Shown here: positions 1 to 10,977 of the stretch, one piece after another
Layout of the letters: the number at the start of each line of letters is the position of its first letter
How positions within the stretch are numbered: position 1 is the stretch's first letter
Made by a program: the position numbers and the translations under genes
Assembly: GCA_019828545.1 (NCBI GenBank)
Contig: JACVRA010000286.1
Coordinates: 93,166-157,165, forward strand
DNA: 64,000 nt
Direction of reading: 5' to 3'
DNA from: Paracamarosporium sp. OC-R06-R3
Taxonomy: Eukaryota; Ascomycota; Dothideomycetes; Pleosporales; Didymosphaeriaceae
The notes under the pieces: generated by a model
Database searches by the model: none
What the model was told of the DNA's origin: nothing
The model's input: the letters and a program-made list of their open reading frames with translations, nothing else

Positions 1-1498
1 GGTATTGTAAGCATTTACAGGTGCGTAAGGGCAAGTTGTGTTTTTTGGAAAAGTGGGAGGCTGTGTGTATGTAGATGGTGCTGTTGACGAGGACGACCTT
101 GATAATGTTCCGACTGTGTTTTATTATATCGGGTTTGGGAAGTATGAAGCTAGTGTGGTTGTGTGACGGATTTGCGAGGTGCATCTTGGCAGATGTCTTC
201 GTGGGTCATCATGATGATGCAGTAGCAGGCTCACGACCTCTTCAAACCTGTCTTTGGGACATAACGTCTTTGTATTATCCTCCCTCGCGCGCCTGGCGCT
301 GCCTGGACAGACCAACGGATGCACGAGCAAGACAAAGGGCCCCCGCCCTGGGTCCGCTGGCTGCCTTCATTTGCTGGCCCGAGGCAAGATGACCTATGTT
401 CGATGGTGCTATTCGGGCGATCGGCTTCACGGCGAGCCACCAAGACGGAGAGGCCGCAGACGGGCCTTTGATCGAGGTATAAACACGGTCGGTCGCTCCT
501 CAGCAAGCCGGACAGTCAGCTCGTCCCCCCGACTCTGTTCTCAGCACCACGGCCGTCAGTCTTGACGGCTCCAAGGCCTGCCGCTCGACCGAGGGGCCCC
601 CAGTGGCCGACCCCATTCACGCTTGCGGCCTGCTGGTCTACGGGTGCTGTGGATATCCATCAGTCCCCCAGCAGCCCAAGTACCGCCCACCGCCCGCGCA
701 AGAGGACCGCGCTGCGATGACGACAGGAGCATGCGCGGACGGAACCACGCTGCCCGGTGGCAGTGCCAGCGAAAGTCGGCGCCGTTGCTAGCGCAGGCCG
801 CAGGCCGACAGGTCGACATGGAGACGACCGTTTCAACCTGCGAGCGCTTCCCAGCCTGCCAGCGGCAGACCTACCTCATCGGATCCAAACCACACCACCT
901 ACCTTCCGCATCTGCAGGCACTCACTAGCAGCGACTAGCTCACCGATGCTCGGATGATTGTCGGTTAGTCTTCAGTCGTCCTGCTAGCGATCCGCTGCGT
1001 TGGGGCGGCCGCCCGCTGCCAACGCCAACGCCATCGCCTCTGCTCCAGGGCTCATGCGTCGCGGGCACCTCTACCGATGCCCTTGTACACGAAAGCAGTG
1101 ACCGGGCCAACCGCCTGGGACGGGCGCCTGAAGTCGTCTGCCGCACGTCGGGCTTAGGGTTCGGCTTGCTTCCCTGCTCTCGTTCTACGCCATCTGTGAA
1201 TCAGGGGCCCTGGCTGCTTCTCCACAAAGTTTCATTGGGCTCTTTCTGCAGCCGGCCCCATCCTGGCAGGGCTCCTAGTACAGGCCTAATGCGGCTGTGA
1301 GCCAAGCCTCTACGTCGATGAGTTAGCCAGTTGTGAGTGGCCTTCTTTCCAGCAGAATGACACAAAGCATGCAAAAACGTCTTCCGACCTTATGCGCAGC
1401 ATGCTCAAAAATCTTTGCATTCTTCGATTCCGCGTCAGGACTCCTCGTTTCCTCCAGAGGGGCTTGCTTACTCGCTCGACCCGTCAAACCGTCTCACT
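1..1498. other. left-edge region upstream of the Zn2Cys6 gene, no firm gene
   Basis: No ORF here has convincing protein character. A short plus-strand frame (about 29-166) reads as a plausible C-terminal tail and may be the last exon of a gene cut by the window edge, but a stop at 26-28 blocks it upstream and no strong acceptor joins it. The rest is presumably the upstream region of the regulator that starts at 1499. Confidence 0.4.
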
Positions 1499-3881
1499 AT
1501 GTCCACGCCTACCACGTCCGCTCCGGTCAAAAGAGCTTGCGATAGGTGCGTATCTAAATCACTTTGCTACCCGCCTACCATCACTCATTCTGCGGCCGCA
1601 GCTGCCATCGACGCAAAGTAAAATGCATTGGCGAAGGGATAAATCCTTGCAAGAATTGCATTTCCGCGGGGCTTGCTTGCACATACAATGCCATTCCGCA
1701 GAAAAAGGGTCCCAAGGGAAGCCGTGCCAAGGTTCTCTCTGAACTGCGAGAGAATCAACGGAGCGCCCAGCTAGCAGCGGGGCTCTCTCATGAGCTGGGT
1801 TTCGATGGGCGCGCACTCCCCACGACGTTTGCGCGTACTCCTGGCCTACTACCGCCTGGTCTCGTAGAGAGCTGTCTCGATTTCTTTTTTGCCAACGTAT
1901 ATCCTTCGCAACCCATACTTCACCAACAACGCGCTCAAGAGATCATAATGAGCGTCGAGCACTCCTCCGAGGCATATTGCGTGATCGTTGCTTTGTGCGC
2001 ATATGTGTTAATTCAGGCAAACATGACCGTCTCACGCACTTTACTTCCGCGTCCCGAAATGGCCCAACTTTCCAACGTCAGTTTGGGGCATGTCCTATTA
2101 GAAGAGGCGGTGCGGGTACGGAAGGGCTTTGATTACCTCGAAAACCCGACCCATCTATCTCTATTGACCTCATGGCTGTTCTACGGTTCCTTCTTTGGGC
2201 TGGGCAAGGACAATACGGCTTGGTCGTATCTCAGGGAAGCGACCACTCAAGCGCATCTCCTGGGTCTTCAAGAGGAAGAAACTCACAAGAGCGATCCCCT
2301 GGACATCTCTCGCAAGCGGGTGTTGTACTGGCTTCTCTTTGTCGCAGAAAGGTATTTTGGCAACAAGAATGGGGGTCAGGGGGCTAACTCGGGCACAGAA
2401 CACACGCGCTTCACAAACACCGCCCGATCTCGCTATATCCCACTATACACACGCCAGCTTTGGAGGAATTGCCCTCGGACAGACCGATTTCGTCTGGGCT
2501 CGATTGTCTGATAAATCTGTATAAGCCAGTAGACGACACATTCATACACCTATGGAATAAGGTTCAGACACATGGCAACCCCTCGTGGATTGCACAGCTT
2601 CAAAATCAGTTGACGGAGGCACTTCCCGCTTACCTCGACTGTACCGAGAGTCAGGCGGCAGATCTACGCATCACCCAGCAGTGGCTGCGGACTATGCTGT
2701 GGCAGTTGTGTGTGAGCCAAGGTCTCGTCAGTAGTGTGGCAGCGGACAACACACTCACCTTCAAGTACCCCATCGAGATCTCACGCGATCTTCTATCCAT
2801 GACACATCAGTTCTCGCAGCATGCAATGGAAGTACACGGTGTGGGTTTGGTGAGTTCGAACAGATTTTCACAGTATCATACATCCCACAACCTTCGACCC
2901 CTGCATGATATTTTCGATCCCGCTTGCTGCCTGAAGGATTCTCTGCGGAAGCCTAGTCCTCTACCTTTTGCGCATCCCTGCATGTAGCCTTCCCGGACGC
3001 ACGGCGTCGTGTTTGCCTCGATGTTTGGATGAACTATTGTACTGACGCAGTAGTAGATCGAGAAGCTGTTCGATATAGCCTGTTGCTTGACGGACGTAGT
3101 CGCTTGCATTCCGTTCTCGCCTGACACATTTGCCCTAGGGCCGCGCGACTACGTCTCTCGTTTCCTTACGTTATTTTCCGCGCTTCGTGGCGGCCAGACC
3201 CGCTATCTCCCCCTGCTCCTTGCGAAAGTCTCCGAGGTTCTACCTAATCTCCCGCTCCCTCGGTCACTCAATATTCCTCAGAATATGTCCGCCTCCACTA
3301 TGGATTCAACTTCAAGTTCGGTTGGATCGGTTTCGTCCAACGTAAACGATGATCTTTCGGGGTTGCAACCGGTTGCATCGCCCTCGTACCCTTCGACGGA
3401 ATTGATACGTCAGCTTGCAGCACAAACTGGCGCTCAGCTGCCATTCAATACCTCTCAACAATCACTCCTGCAAGCAGCCTCCTCTAGAGTCGAAGATCTT
3501 TCCTTGTATGACACATCGGCACCTCATAGCACCCATTCATCTGGATCAGCACCCCCGAGCCAGTCCGGAACCCCGGGTCCCTATGAGTCTACTATCCACT
3601 CCCGCCCTCAGCTTGCGAGCCAGGCGCATGGCCATGCGGCACCTCAGATACAACAGGCTCATTCGCAGCATTCGCAGCTACAAGGCCATCAACTTGGAAT
3701 CAGTTCTGCTGCATATGATCCCAGGTTCACTGTACCGGGTTTCGACCCCGCAATAGTCTTTAAACAGGATGATGCCGAAGGTGCAGGTCACATCCAAGGT
3801 CAGGGCGCTCTGTATGCTCAAGGAGCCAGCAGGGAAAATTTGAACCATGGGAGAGGGCATGGTGGCGGATACGCAGGTTGA
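1499..3881 (+). CDS. Zn(II)2Cys6 transcription factor, sugar-utilisation type
   Basis: Exons 1499-1545, 1602-2351, 2399-2849 and 3057-3881 give 690 aa. The first intron cuts inside the zinc cluster, and splicing restores a canonical C-x2-C-x6-C-x7-C-x2-C-x6-C motif at residues 14-42, ending CTY, with basic residues RRKVK between Cys2 and Cys3. After it comes the basic linker GPKGSRAK. The middle (about 100-430) is helical and resembles the fungal-specific transcription factor domain, with VLYWLLFV...ERTHAL and RDYVSRFLTL blocks. The C-terminus is Ser/Gln/His-rich and probably disordered. The sequence resembles regulators of sucrose, maltose or other sugar use, a nuclear DNA-binding role. I infer the class, not the target sugar: no sugar transporter or glycosidase lies nearby. 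The third intron (207 nt) is long but joins GVGL to IEKLF in frame. Confidence 0.88.
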
Positions 3882-5139
3882 GTCACCCGACTTGAAACTC
3901 GAAGCTCTTTCCTACTCAACACTCTTCGGAGATACTCTCTCCTCCCACCACGCCTGGCTCGAAGTGGGCCGGTGTATACGGGACTCACATTCCTTCCACG
4001 GGTCCAAGCTCTTTTCATTGTAGTTTAGATGCCTTACGCCTCACGAAGCTCTAACGTTGATTGAGTTATTGACCATCCGCAATGTTTGTCGCTCAGCGTT
4101 GGATGCTGTGTCTTGCGGGCACGACATGTAGTTATCAACAGCGTTGCGGGTCCATGCGCTCGTCTGTCTCCGCCAGCTTGCGCAAATCGCGATCAATGCT
4201 ACACGGAACATGGAAAATCCGTCGTAGCGCATTAGTATAGGATCCGTAGGATTTCAAAGAAGTAGCACTCGTACGAGGATACGCGGGAGCGTAGGCTGAT
4301 TCGTATTTTTGGATCTGCAGTGCAGCTGGAGAATGGTCCTCGTATCATGCAGGACATGATCGGCAGTAGAGCGAGCGGAAACAAAGAACAAATCTACCTC
4401 CGTATTCTATCCACACGATTATCACTGTGCATGAAACCCAAACATACCACCGAGAATACCTCAGCGAGGCTCGAGTGGCTTATTCGTTCCATGAGCTTGT
4501 GTCAACATACTAACAAATAACTAACAGAGGTGGCGATCTTGGTTGCAACCAAATCTATCTGGATAGGAGAGACGAAAGGTCAGAACATCGTTACGAATAT
4601 ACTCTGTCGGGATAAACGTTGCACGATCATGCAGAAAATATAGTCCCACTATATGCGACATTACTGAACCAAAGTTTGTCTCAGGGTAGCCACTACAATG
4701 CTTACTCGAAACAACACTGTGCATACATCTCGATGAACACTATACACAACTGCATACATTGTCCGGGGAGCTCCTAGTATAACGTTCGGGATGATGCAAC
4801 TAGCTAGAACCCTGTCCGCCTGTTGTGTGACATTGATATGCCAGCGCAGCACATTTCATCCGTCGAATCAACTCCACCATCATACTTCTTCCATCATGCC
4901 ATCGACCTAGATCCACAACCATGGAGCATCGTGTATAAGAGAAAAAAGAAGTCTTATCGCACGAGAAGCACCCCGGGCACGCTCGGGGGCTAATGCACGT
5001 CACCAATGCAATAATCGCAATCCCCCACCCATACCTCCTCGTATCGACCTGCAAGGCTACCATTGAGGTATGCTCTAGAACCTCAAGCTCCTCCACCATC
5101 CACGCCCATCTCCGTATTCAAGATTCCGAACCCTGCGCC
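3882..5139. other. convergent intergenic region
   Basis: This lies between the 3' end of the Zn2Cys6 gene (+) and the 3' end of the next gene (-). Only short, unconvincing ORFs are present; no repeat or RNA gene was seen. Confidence 0.5.
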
Positions 5140-6531
5140 TTACAGTGAGGCTTCGCTCGAGCCGGGCTGCGTCTGGCTCGTCCGGCATACCATTCTCTTC
5201 GCATTGTCGCTGGCGGATTCTCGCAGCCAGTCTCTATATTCGGTGACTCGGAGCGCCCGCAGATCTCGACCGCTACCGCCAGAACGGACGAGTTCTTGGT
5301 TCGGAGACCGTCCGTATTGCACTTGCATCTGCTGATGAGACATCGCCTCCCCTTGGATGCGTGAACGGCTAGGATGGGTACCTGGGAGATGCTCGGGGTG
5401 TTGGGCGGGCAAGTCCCTCTCGTGGTGTAAGGTTCCCTGGAATGCGGTGGTAGATTGCTGTGTAGCGTGCGTATGGTGGTGCTGGGAGCCGGCAAACAAG
5501 CCTCCATCCGTGTGGTGTTTCTGTTCTTGAGCGCCCGTGTGAGGGTTCGGCTGTGCTTTGAGCTGATGCAAAGACATCTGCTGCTGGTGATGAGATGCTT
5601 TGGTGTGTCCCTGTTGCTCTGTTCCACTCCGAGATGGTGGTCCTTCCGTTGCCACTGAGTATGCGCCCGTGACCTGCTGAGCTTGTGTTGCGATACGACC
5701 AGACTTGATGGTCTTCTTCATGTTCTCCTTCTTCTTCGCCCACCTAATCTTCTTCTCTCGTGCTTGCTTCTCATGGCGGAAGAGAACTCGGTACTTCTCA
5801 TTTAGTCGGGTGTTGATCATTGCAGAGTGCTCATTGCCCACAAAGCTCATGCCAGGCATATCTGCAAAGACATCTTGTTTGTATAGCTGTGCACGTGCGT
5901 TCTCAGCCTGTTTCTGCGTGATTTCGCCGGTTCGCACTTGACCAAGCAGCTTCTGGCACAAGTAGTTGTCTACGAAGGACTGCCGAACTGCAATGTCCAG
6001 GGCCACGACCAAAGACGGCTCATTCAGAATCTTCCACTGGTGAAGCAGCCATTCCTGGAAAAGATGTATCGTGTACTTGGAAGTAGGGAAGAGTAGCGCA
6101 TCTGGTTGATTGAACCCGTTGTTGAGCCTCAGAATGATCGACTCATGCATGACCTTCACCGCTGCCAACAGGGCATAGTACAAGTCCTCGAAGTCACCCA
6201 ACAGGCGTTCCATAGGCGAGGATGCCACTGACTTGAGGGACGCCTTCTTTGCGTATTCCTGGGCTTCTCCATTGTTGTTGACAAGACTAGAGAAGGGCTT
6301 GCCGTATCCGGCTTTGAGACGCGCATGGAGTGTCTGGAGGGAAGGGCTATAACGATCGGTTGTCACCGCACCGAGTAAGGTGGTCGAAGATTGGTTGACG
6401 ATCAGTTCGGAAGCGATTCCCAGCAGAACTGATTTGGCGACATCATCTGGACAGGCGAAGGGGGAAGCTTCGACTGCTTCCTGCGTTACCGCCGCGGGAA
6501 GACGAGGGTAAGACTGCTTGGGTGCAGTCAT
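5140..6531 (-). CDS. hypothetical protein, helical N-terminus and Q/H-rich tail
   Basis: Single-exon ORF of 463 aa; the ATG has an A at -3. I do not recognise the family. Residues about 1-265 are amphipathic and helical, with hydrophobic blocks such as LYYALLAAVKVMHES and LFQEWLLHQWKIL. A strongly basic segment follows (REKKIRWAKKKENMKKTIK, about 265-285), which may be a nuclear localisation or nucleic-acid-binding patch. Residues about 300-440 are Gln/His/Ser-rich and probably disordered. There is no signal peptide and no membrane segment. The good length, single frame and contrast between an ordered half and a low-complexity half argue for a real gene. Its role is unknown; a nuclear function is only a guess. 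Confidence 0.7.
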   Translation of the reverse strand: MTAPKQSYPRLPAAVTQEAVEASPFACPDDVAKSVLLGIASELIVNQSSTTLLGAVTTDRYSPSLQTLHARLKAGYGKPFSSLVNNNGEAQEYAKKASLKSVASSPMERLLGDFEDLYYALLAAVKVMHESIILRLNNGFNQPDALLFPTSKYTIHLFQEWLLHQWKILNEPSLVVALDIAVRQSFVDNYLCQKLLGQVRTGEITQKQAENARAQLYKQDVFADMPGMSFVGNEHSAMINTRLNEKYRVLFRHEKQAREKKIRWAKKKENMKKTIKSGRIATQAQQVTGAYSVATEGPPSRSGTEQQGHTKASHHQQQMSLHQLKAQPNPHTGAQEQKHHTDGGLFAGSQHHHTHATQQSTTAFQGTLHHERDLPAQHPEHLPGTHPSRSRIQGEAMSHQQMQVQYGRSPNQELVRSGGSGRDLRALRVTEYRDWLRESASDNAKRMVCRTSQTQPGSSEASL

Positions 6532-7723
6532 GTTTGGTTCTTGGTTTGAATGGAAGCTTTCGTGAAGGTATAGCGAGTAAGTGCCGCGTTTGGCACGGGT
6601 GCGATGAAACGAGTCGAATCGATGTCTGGACGACGGCCGCGATATACGGCGTATGGGCGATAGTCGACGCTGGGATATTCAGCGCCGCTTGTTTGAAAGA
6701 CTGGCGTGAGAGGACGAGGAAAGAGCAGCGGGACTCGCTTGAATATTGAAGAGGATGAAGAGGCTCGGTTGTTGGTGAGACGCGGATGAAAAGGATAGTG
6801 AAAGGCGTCCCCCAACTCACTGCCCAGCATCACTGTCATAGTTCAATGGGCACAATAACAACTACTTTAGCGGCTCGCTGCACCATTCACTGCTAGCTAT
6901 TGTTGCCTGGTGAGCTATGCTCCTACAATATCCCATTGTCGTGGGTGCCTTGTACGATTCACCGTGCCGTGGAATGGATATCTTCAAACGTGGTATGAGA
7001 ATGAGTCGAGCTGTACGGCGTGGACGTGATGGGGAGTACTTGATGAGCATATCAATTCAGTGAGCCCGAGATCATGATAGGTAAATTTGCGGGTGCGACG
7101 CCTCTTTTGAGTAGTTGCGGTAGATGAAGCTGTCGTAGGGTAGGTTATCAAGCTTGACATTGTTTCTCCTATCGCAGGATGGCACATGGTGCTCGGATAG
7201 TACTTCTTCTGACGTGAGTTTGATGGCATCTGGCATAAAGGAGGCCCCCGTAAGGTGTTTGTATCTCACCAAAGCAGTCTTGGATCTCCCGGTGAGGTAG
7301 CCATGTCACGTGATACACACAGCATCTGGGTAGATGGTCGTTCTAGACCTGGTGTACATCATGGACGCCTGAACGATTTGCAGAGGATGCCGACATGGAT
7401 GCTCGTGATCGGATAGCTGCTCAGAAACGGCGGTGACGTATCAGCACGTGGGACCTGCAGTGCACGAGCTCGATCCGATGTCGCCGGCGCAGTGCATATC
7501 GGCTAGCAGCTAGCATCCACCGCTAACTCACAACCCCTGACACCACCACGACAAAGCAGGAACACCGAGGGGGATCAGCGGCGGTCAGCTGCAATCCTTG
7601 GGCCGTCCAAGGATCTCCCTCGACGCCGGCCCGCGACCTTCCAGTTGCCCTTGCAGGTGCCACGTAGCTACGGCCGCGACCTTCTGGACTGTCTGCCGCT
7701 GCGAAGGCAACCAGAACAACGTC

Positions 7724-7731
7724 TATATAAG
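7724..7731 (+). promoter_or_regulatory. TATA box
   Basis: TATATAAG lies about 97 bp upstream of the ATG at 7828, a normal distance for a fungal core promoter. It is about 650 bp upstream of the ATG at 8378, which would need a long leader. Confidence 0.4.
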
Positions 7732-7827
7732 CCTCCGCCGGCCGGACGACTTGCCTGTGAACAGCGATTGAGTTTGAGCAGCTCCCACCAAGCTGGCGCA
7801 CAGTCAGCCCGAACAGAACACACCATC

Positions 7828-8034
7828 ATGTCACATGGCCGTGACAGCCACCAATCCACGTCTGCGAATCACAACTTCCACCCACCCACCAAACAGGGCT
7901 GCGCTTTATTGGTCGGCGCATTGGAAGGTGCTTTGTTTCCTGGAATCCCTCATTGCTCTAGCTTGCCATGGCCTGGCGAAGACAATCGCGCTGCGGTGCG
8001 CCCATGTTGCGCGCCGCCCTCCTTCTTCACATGA
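7828..8034 (+). CDS. possible small protein, 68 aa
   Basis: Short ORF whose ATG sits in a good context (A at -3) about 100 bp below a TATATAAG box. The product is hydrophilic at the start, has a short hydrophobic stretch (CALLVGALEGALFPGI, about residues 26-41) and ends with two adjacent cysteines. No family is recognised. It may equally be a leader ORF in the transcript of the S/R-rich gene that starts at 8378. Confidence 0.25.
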   Translation: MSHGRDSHQSTSANHNFHPPTKQGCALLVGALEGALFPGIPHCSSLPWPGEDNRAAVRPCCAPPSFFT

Positions 8035-8377
8035 GCACATGGCGCAGTCGGCCCCGTCTTTATCATTCTTGCGCTTGAGTTGCATTACTTGGAACTGATA
8101 ACAGAGCCCTTGGTGTGATTTTCTACTATATCTCCCGAAGCACCCCAAAGACTGACTCAACGCCGAATTCGGTCACCTCCCTACGAGCGCATGCGCAACT
8201 CGAGATACTGGTCAACTTTGCGACTTTACCCTACTGTGATTGCTTTGAAGTATACTTTTCAAAAGCAGCGTCTGCAAAACCACAATACCCAAGTGCTGTA
8301 GAAGGCCGATTTATAACCTGCGCGGTTATCGCGCATTCAAAGGTGGCTCGCCGTAGGATACACACCCAACGTTCGAA

Positions 8378-9326
8378 ATGTGTTTTGGGGCCTTGTTCGC
8401 GAGTCCTCCCAAAAAGCGCAAGAATCTCGGGTCGTCTTCACCGGAGAAGAGACGGAATGATCAGCGCGATTCGCTTGGTTATGAAAAGGTATCAGTTGGC
8501 GCAGAAACACCAGCCCGCAAGAGGTCGGAGCGACCCGATGTCAAGAGACCGAGAGAGACGTACGGGAGGATAGATGGCCGTACGCGCCCGCAATATCCAC
8601 CGAACAGCGGGGCAAGGCAAAGGCCAACTTTAGCCGTCAATGTACCGCGTACGCCGCATTTCAGCTGCTGTGCTTAGAAAGAAACAACTGACACTTATAG
8701 CTATGTTCTATCGACGTATTGACCCAACGAGCAGCAACTCCTCAGAGGAAATGCTGTTGAACCCGCGCCCAGATAGGAGCGCACATGACAGGAGACAACA
8801 CCACAGCAAACACACCTCACAATCAACTTTGAGGGGTCGAGGCGCAAAACGTCAACGCACTACAGACACTCGGCGTGATGACCAGATGTCTCCATCTTCT
8901 TCCCCGAAGACTTCAAGGAAAAGAGCACAATATCGTACATTGGAGTCTTCGCCGTCTAGACACCGATCAACGCGCCAACACCATACCCCTCAGCATGACA
9001 ACCTCCCAGAATCATCTCGCTCCCGCCGACATCCCCCCAGCCTACAACGCCAGTATCCGTCGACGCGCGCAAACACAGGTGCACGGCGCGACCCAGACCG
9101 ACGCTTTGCTGTTCTGGCCGCAACAAACACAGCACTTGAGCACCTCAGGCAAGAGGCTTTTTCCCAGCCATCACCTCCGCCACGGAGAGAGCGTCTGAGG
9201 AGATATCAAGGCGTGGAGATTCCTGCGTCGAGTATCCCGTTTGAGTGGGATTGCGTCAGCTCGCAGACTTCAGGCAGGTACGGGTACGGAGAGCCAAGTG
9301 GTAGTCGGCAGAGACGAAGGCGTTGA
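8378..9326 (+). CDS. hypothetical Ser/Arg-rich disordered protein
   Basis: Exons 8378-8648 and 8701-9326 give 298 aa. The 52-nt intron has a GTACGC donor, an ACTGAC branch site and a TATAG acceptor; splicing there is needed to leave a frame that would otherwise stop. The protein begins MCFGALF, then is almost wholly polar: basic (KKRK, RKRSERPDVKRPRE), with many Ser-Pro and Ser-Ser pairs and short RS/SR clusters. The last block, ending at RRRR just before the stop, is more ordered (VEIPASSIPFEWDCVSS). It could be a nuclear or RNA-linked scaffold, but I recognise no domain. The N-terminal MC could be lipid-modified; that is speculation. Coding status rests on the clean intron and consistent composition. 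Confidence 0.6.
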
Positions 9327-9927
9327 TGGTGTTCGTGTTTGCTTGACTCAGGTTAGATGCATGGAGGTACTTCAGTCGTGTTCGTTCTGCAATGGACGGC
9401 AAGTCGGAACTTGAGATGCCGTAGCGTTGTGCGTTGTTTGGAGACTGCATGTGCATTGGATGTCCCTAGGTAGCACATACCAGGACGCATTTTCTTCAGA
9501 GGGTATTGCATGTCATTTAGGAGTTTCTGCTCTTGCTTTGTCAGACGGGCGTTTCACGTAAGCTCGACGCTTACACTGGTCGTTGGGTGGCGTTCGTTGA
9601 ACCTTGCATTCGATACCATGGATCATTACTCAGGCGTTCAGTGCATTCGGTGCATTATATAATGTTTTACGTTATTCGTGTCTGCCCTAGCTTACTTCTA
9701 CTCCTAGACTTTCGGTCATGTGCATGTGTCCGTGTTCAACTAGTCGTCCACAACCGAATCAAAGACATGTGCCTCTCTACGATAAAACAAATTCTTTTAA
9801 GACATGTCCATCTAGACCTACAGCGGATAGCACATGCAGAAGCTAAGAGAGTATCCCAATCAACTTCGTTGTGCAATATCGACCCGAATGCACCCCTTCA
9901 CTCCCAAAATAATCCACCTTCGTCCCG
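9327..9927. other. convergent intergenic region
   Basis: Between the S/R-rich gene (+) and ELP6 (-). No gene, RNA or repeat seen. Confidence 0.5.
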
Positions 9928-10977
9928 TTACGCAGTAGTCGCAGTCCCCCTCTCAAACACCTTCACGCTCCCATCCCCATGAACCTTATACAGCACCTCC
10001 CGCCCCAGCTCCTCAGGCGGTTCCACCGCACCACCAACACCACTCCCCCCCTCATCGCTTATCGTCCCAATAGTCGCCCACGAGTCCTTATTAACCGTAG
10101 CCCTCAGCACCCCGCTGACATCCCTCGCGACACCAGTATCCAGTACTCTCACTCCAAGCACCTTTGCACTCATATGTGCCGTCCTAACGACCAGGTTCTG
10201 GTGGGCGATCTGCAGGGGCGATGCCGGCGCAGAATGCGCGAGGAGAGACAGATCCGACTGGAGGTGTACGAGGACGTGCGATACGGATTTTTGCGTGTGC
10301 AGCGATAGGAAGAACGAGGTCAGATCGAACGGGGTGAGGGTGGGGATCGAGGCGAGGAGTATGTCTGGGTTGTCGAGGATGACGAGCGTGTTCGTTTCGG
10401 CAGTCAGTGGGCGTAGAGAGGCGAGCGCGGAGGATATGGACGCATTAATGGCGGCTAGCGAGGTGGAGGAGAGGCCTGGTGTGCGCGTTGCCGCTCGCGG
10501 TGCAGCTGGCGTTGTCGCGGCTGGCGTCGTCGCCACTGGAGTCCGGACTGGAGTCCGTCCTGGGGGCCCACGGTCAGGCAGTTGCGTCCGCGGTCCTCTT
10601 GTTGGTATTCCTGGGTGCGCACTTGGCGGGCTCTGCTGTGGCTGCTGGTTTGCTTCATCGTCGTTCTGAAAGAATCCCGACAAGCCATCCACAAAGGCAA
10701 ATCTTCCCTGCGCGCTCAGGCCGCCCAAGTCCAGTCCAGTTCCTTTGCGCACTTCTTGCTTCCAGAATTCGTAGTCCCTCATCCAGCTCACCAGCACTAC
10801 GTTTTTGGCCCCGCCATTATCGTCGTCCCTGCCAGAGCTCAGTGCATCGCAGAGGAAGCGGGTCAGGAGCCAGTTGGCCGAGGCATCGAGGGTGCTCGTG
10901 AGCAGCAGGAGCGCGTCGGTTTTCGGCGTCCGCACAAAGGGTTCTAGCAGTGGCGGAATGCGAGAGGATGGCGGCAT
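9928..10977 (-). CDS. ELP6: Elongator complex protein 6
   Basis: Single-exon ORF of 349 aa that resembles Elp6, one of the three RecA-like ATPase-fold subunits (Elp4-Elp5-Elp6) of the Elongator accessory ring. The complex acts in the cytoplasm in tRNA wobble-uridine (U34) modification. Supporting features are the N-terminal block LLEPFVRTPKTDALLLLTSTL, the degenerate RecA-like segments NVVLVSWMRDYEFWKQE (about 60-76) and GRFAFVDGLSGFF (about 92-104), the TNTLVILDNPDILLA strand in the Walker B position, and the C-terminal segment ending VLYKVHGDGSVKVFERG. As expected for Elp6, there is no proper Walker A P-loop. Residues about 110-165 form a Pro/Thr/Ala-rich low-complexity insert with a tandem TPAATTPAA stretch. 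Length and order fit fungal Elp6 proteins. Confidence 0.85.
   Translation of the reverse strand: MPPSSRIPPLLEPFVRTPKTDALLLLTSTLDASANWLLTRFLCDALSSGRDDDNGGAKNVVLVSWMRDYEFWKQEVRKGTGLDLGGLSAQGRFAFVDGLSGFFQNDDEANQQPQQSPPSAHPGIPTRGPRTQLPDRGPPGRTPVRTPVATTPAATTPAAPRAATRTPGLSSTSLAAINASISSALASLRPLTAETNTLVILDNPDILLASIPTLTPFDLTSFFLSLHTQKSVSHVLVHLQSDLSLLAHSAPASPLQIAHQNLVVRTAHMSAKVLGVRVLDTGVARDVSGVLRATVNKDSWATIGTISDEGGSGVGGAVEPPEELGREVLYKVHGDGSVKVFERGTATTA

Larger units (their letters stand above)
6532..8377. other. divergent intergenic region with a TATA-driven small ORF candidate
   Basis: This is the region between the hypothetical gene on the minus strand and the S/R-rich gene on the plus strand. It holds a clear TATA box (7724-7731) followed by a short ORF (listed separately). 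The rest shows no convincing coding sequence. Confidence 0.45.
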
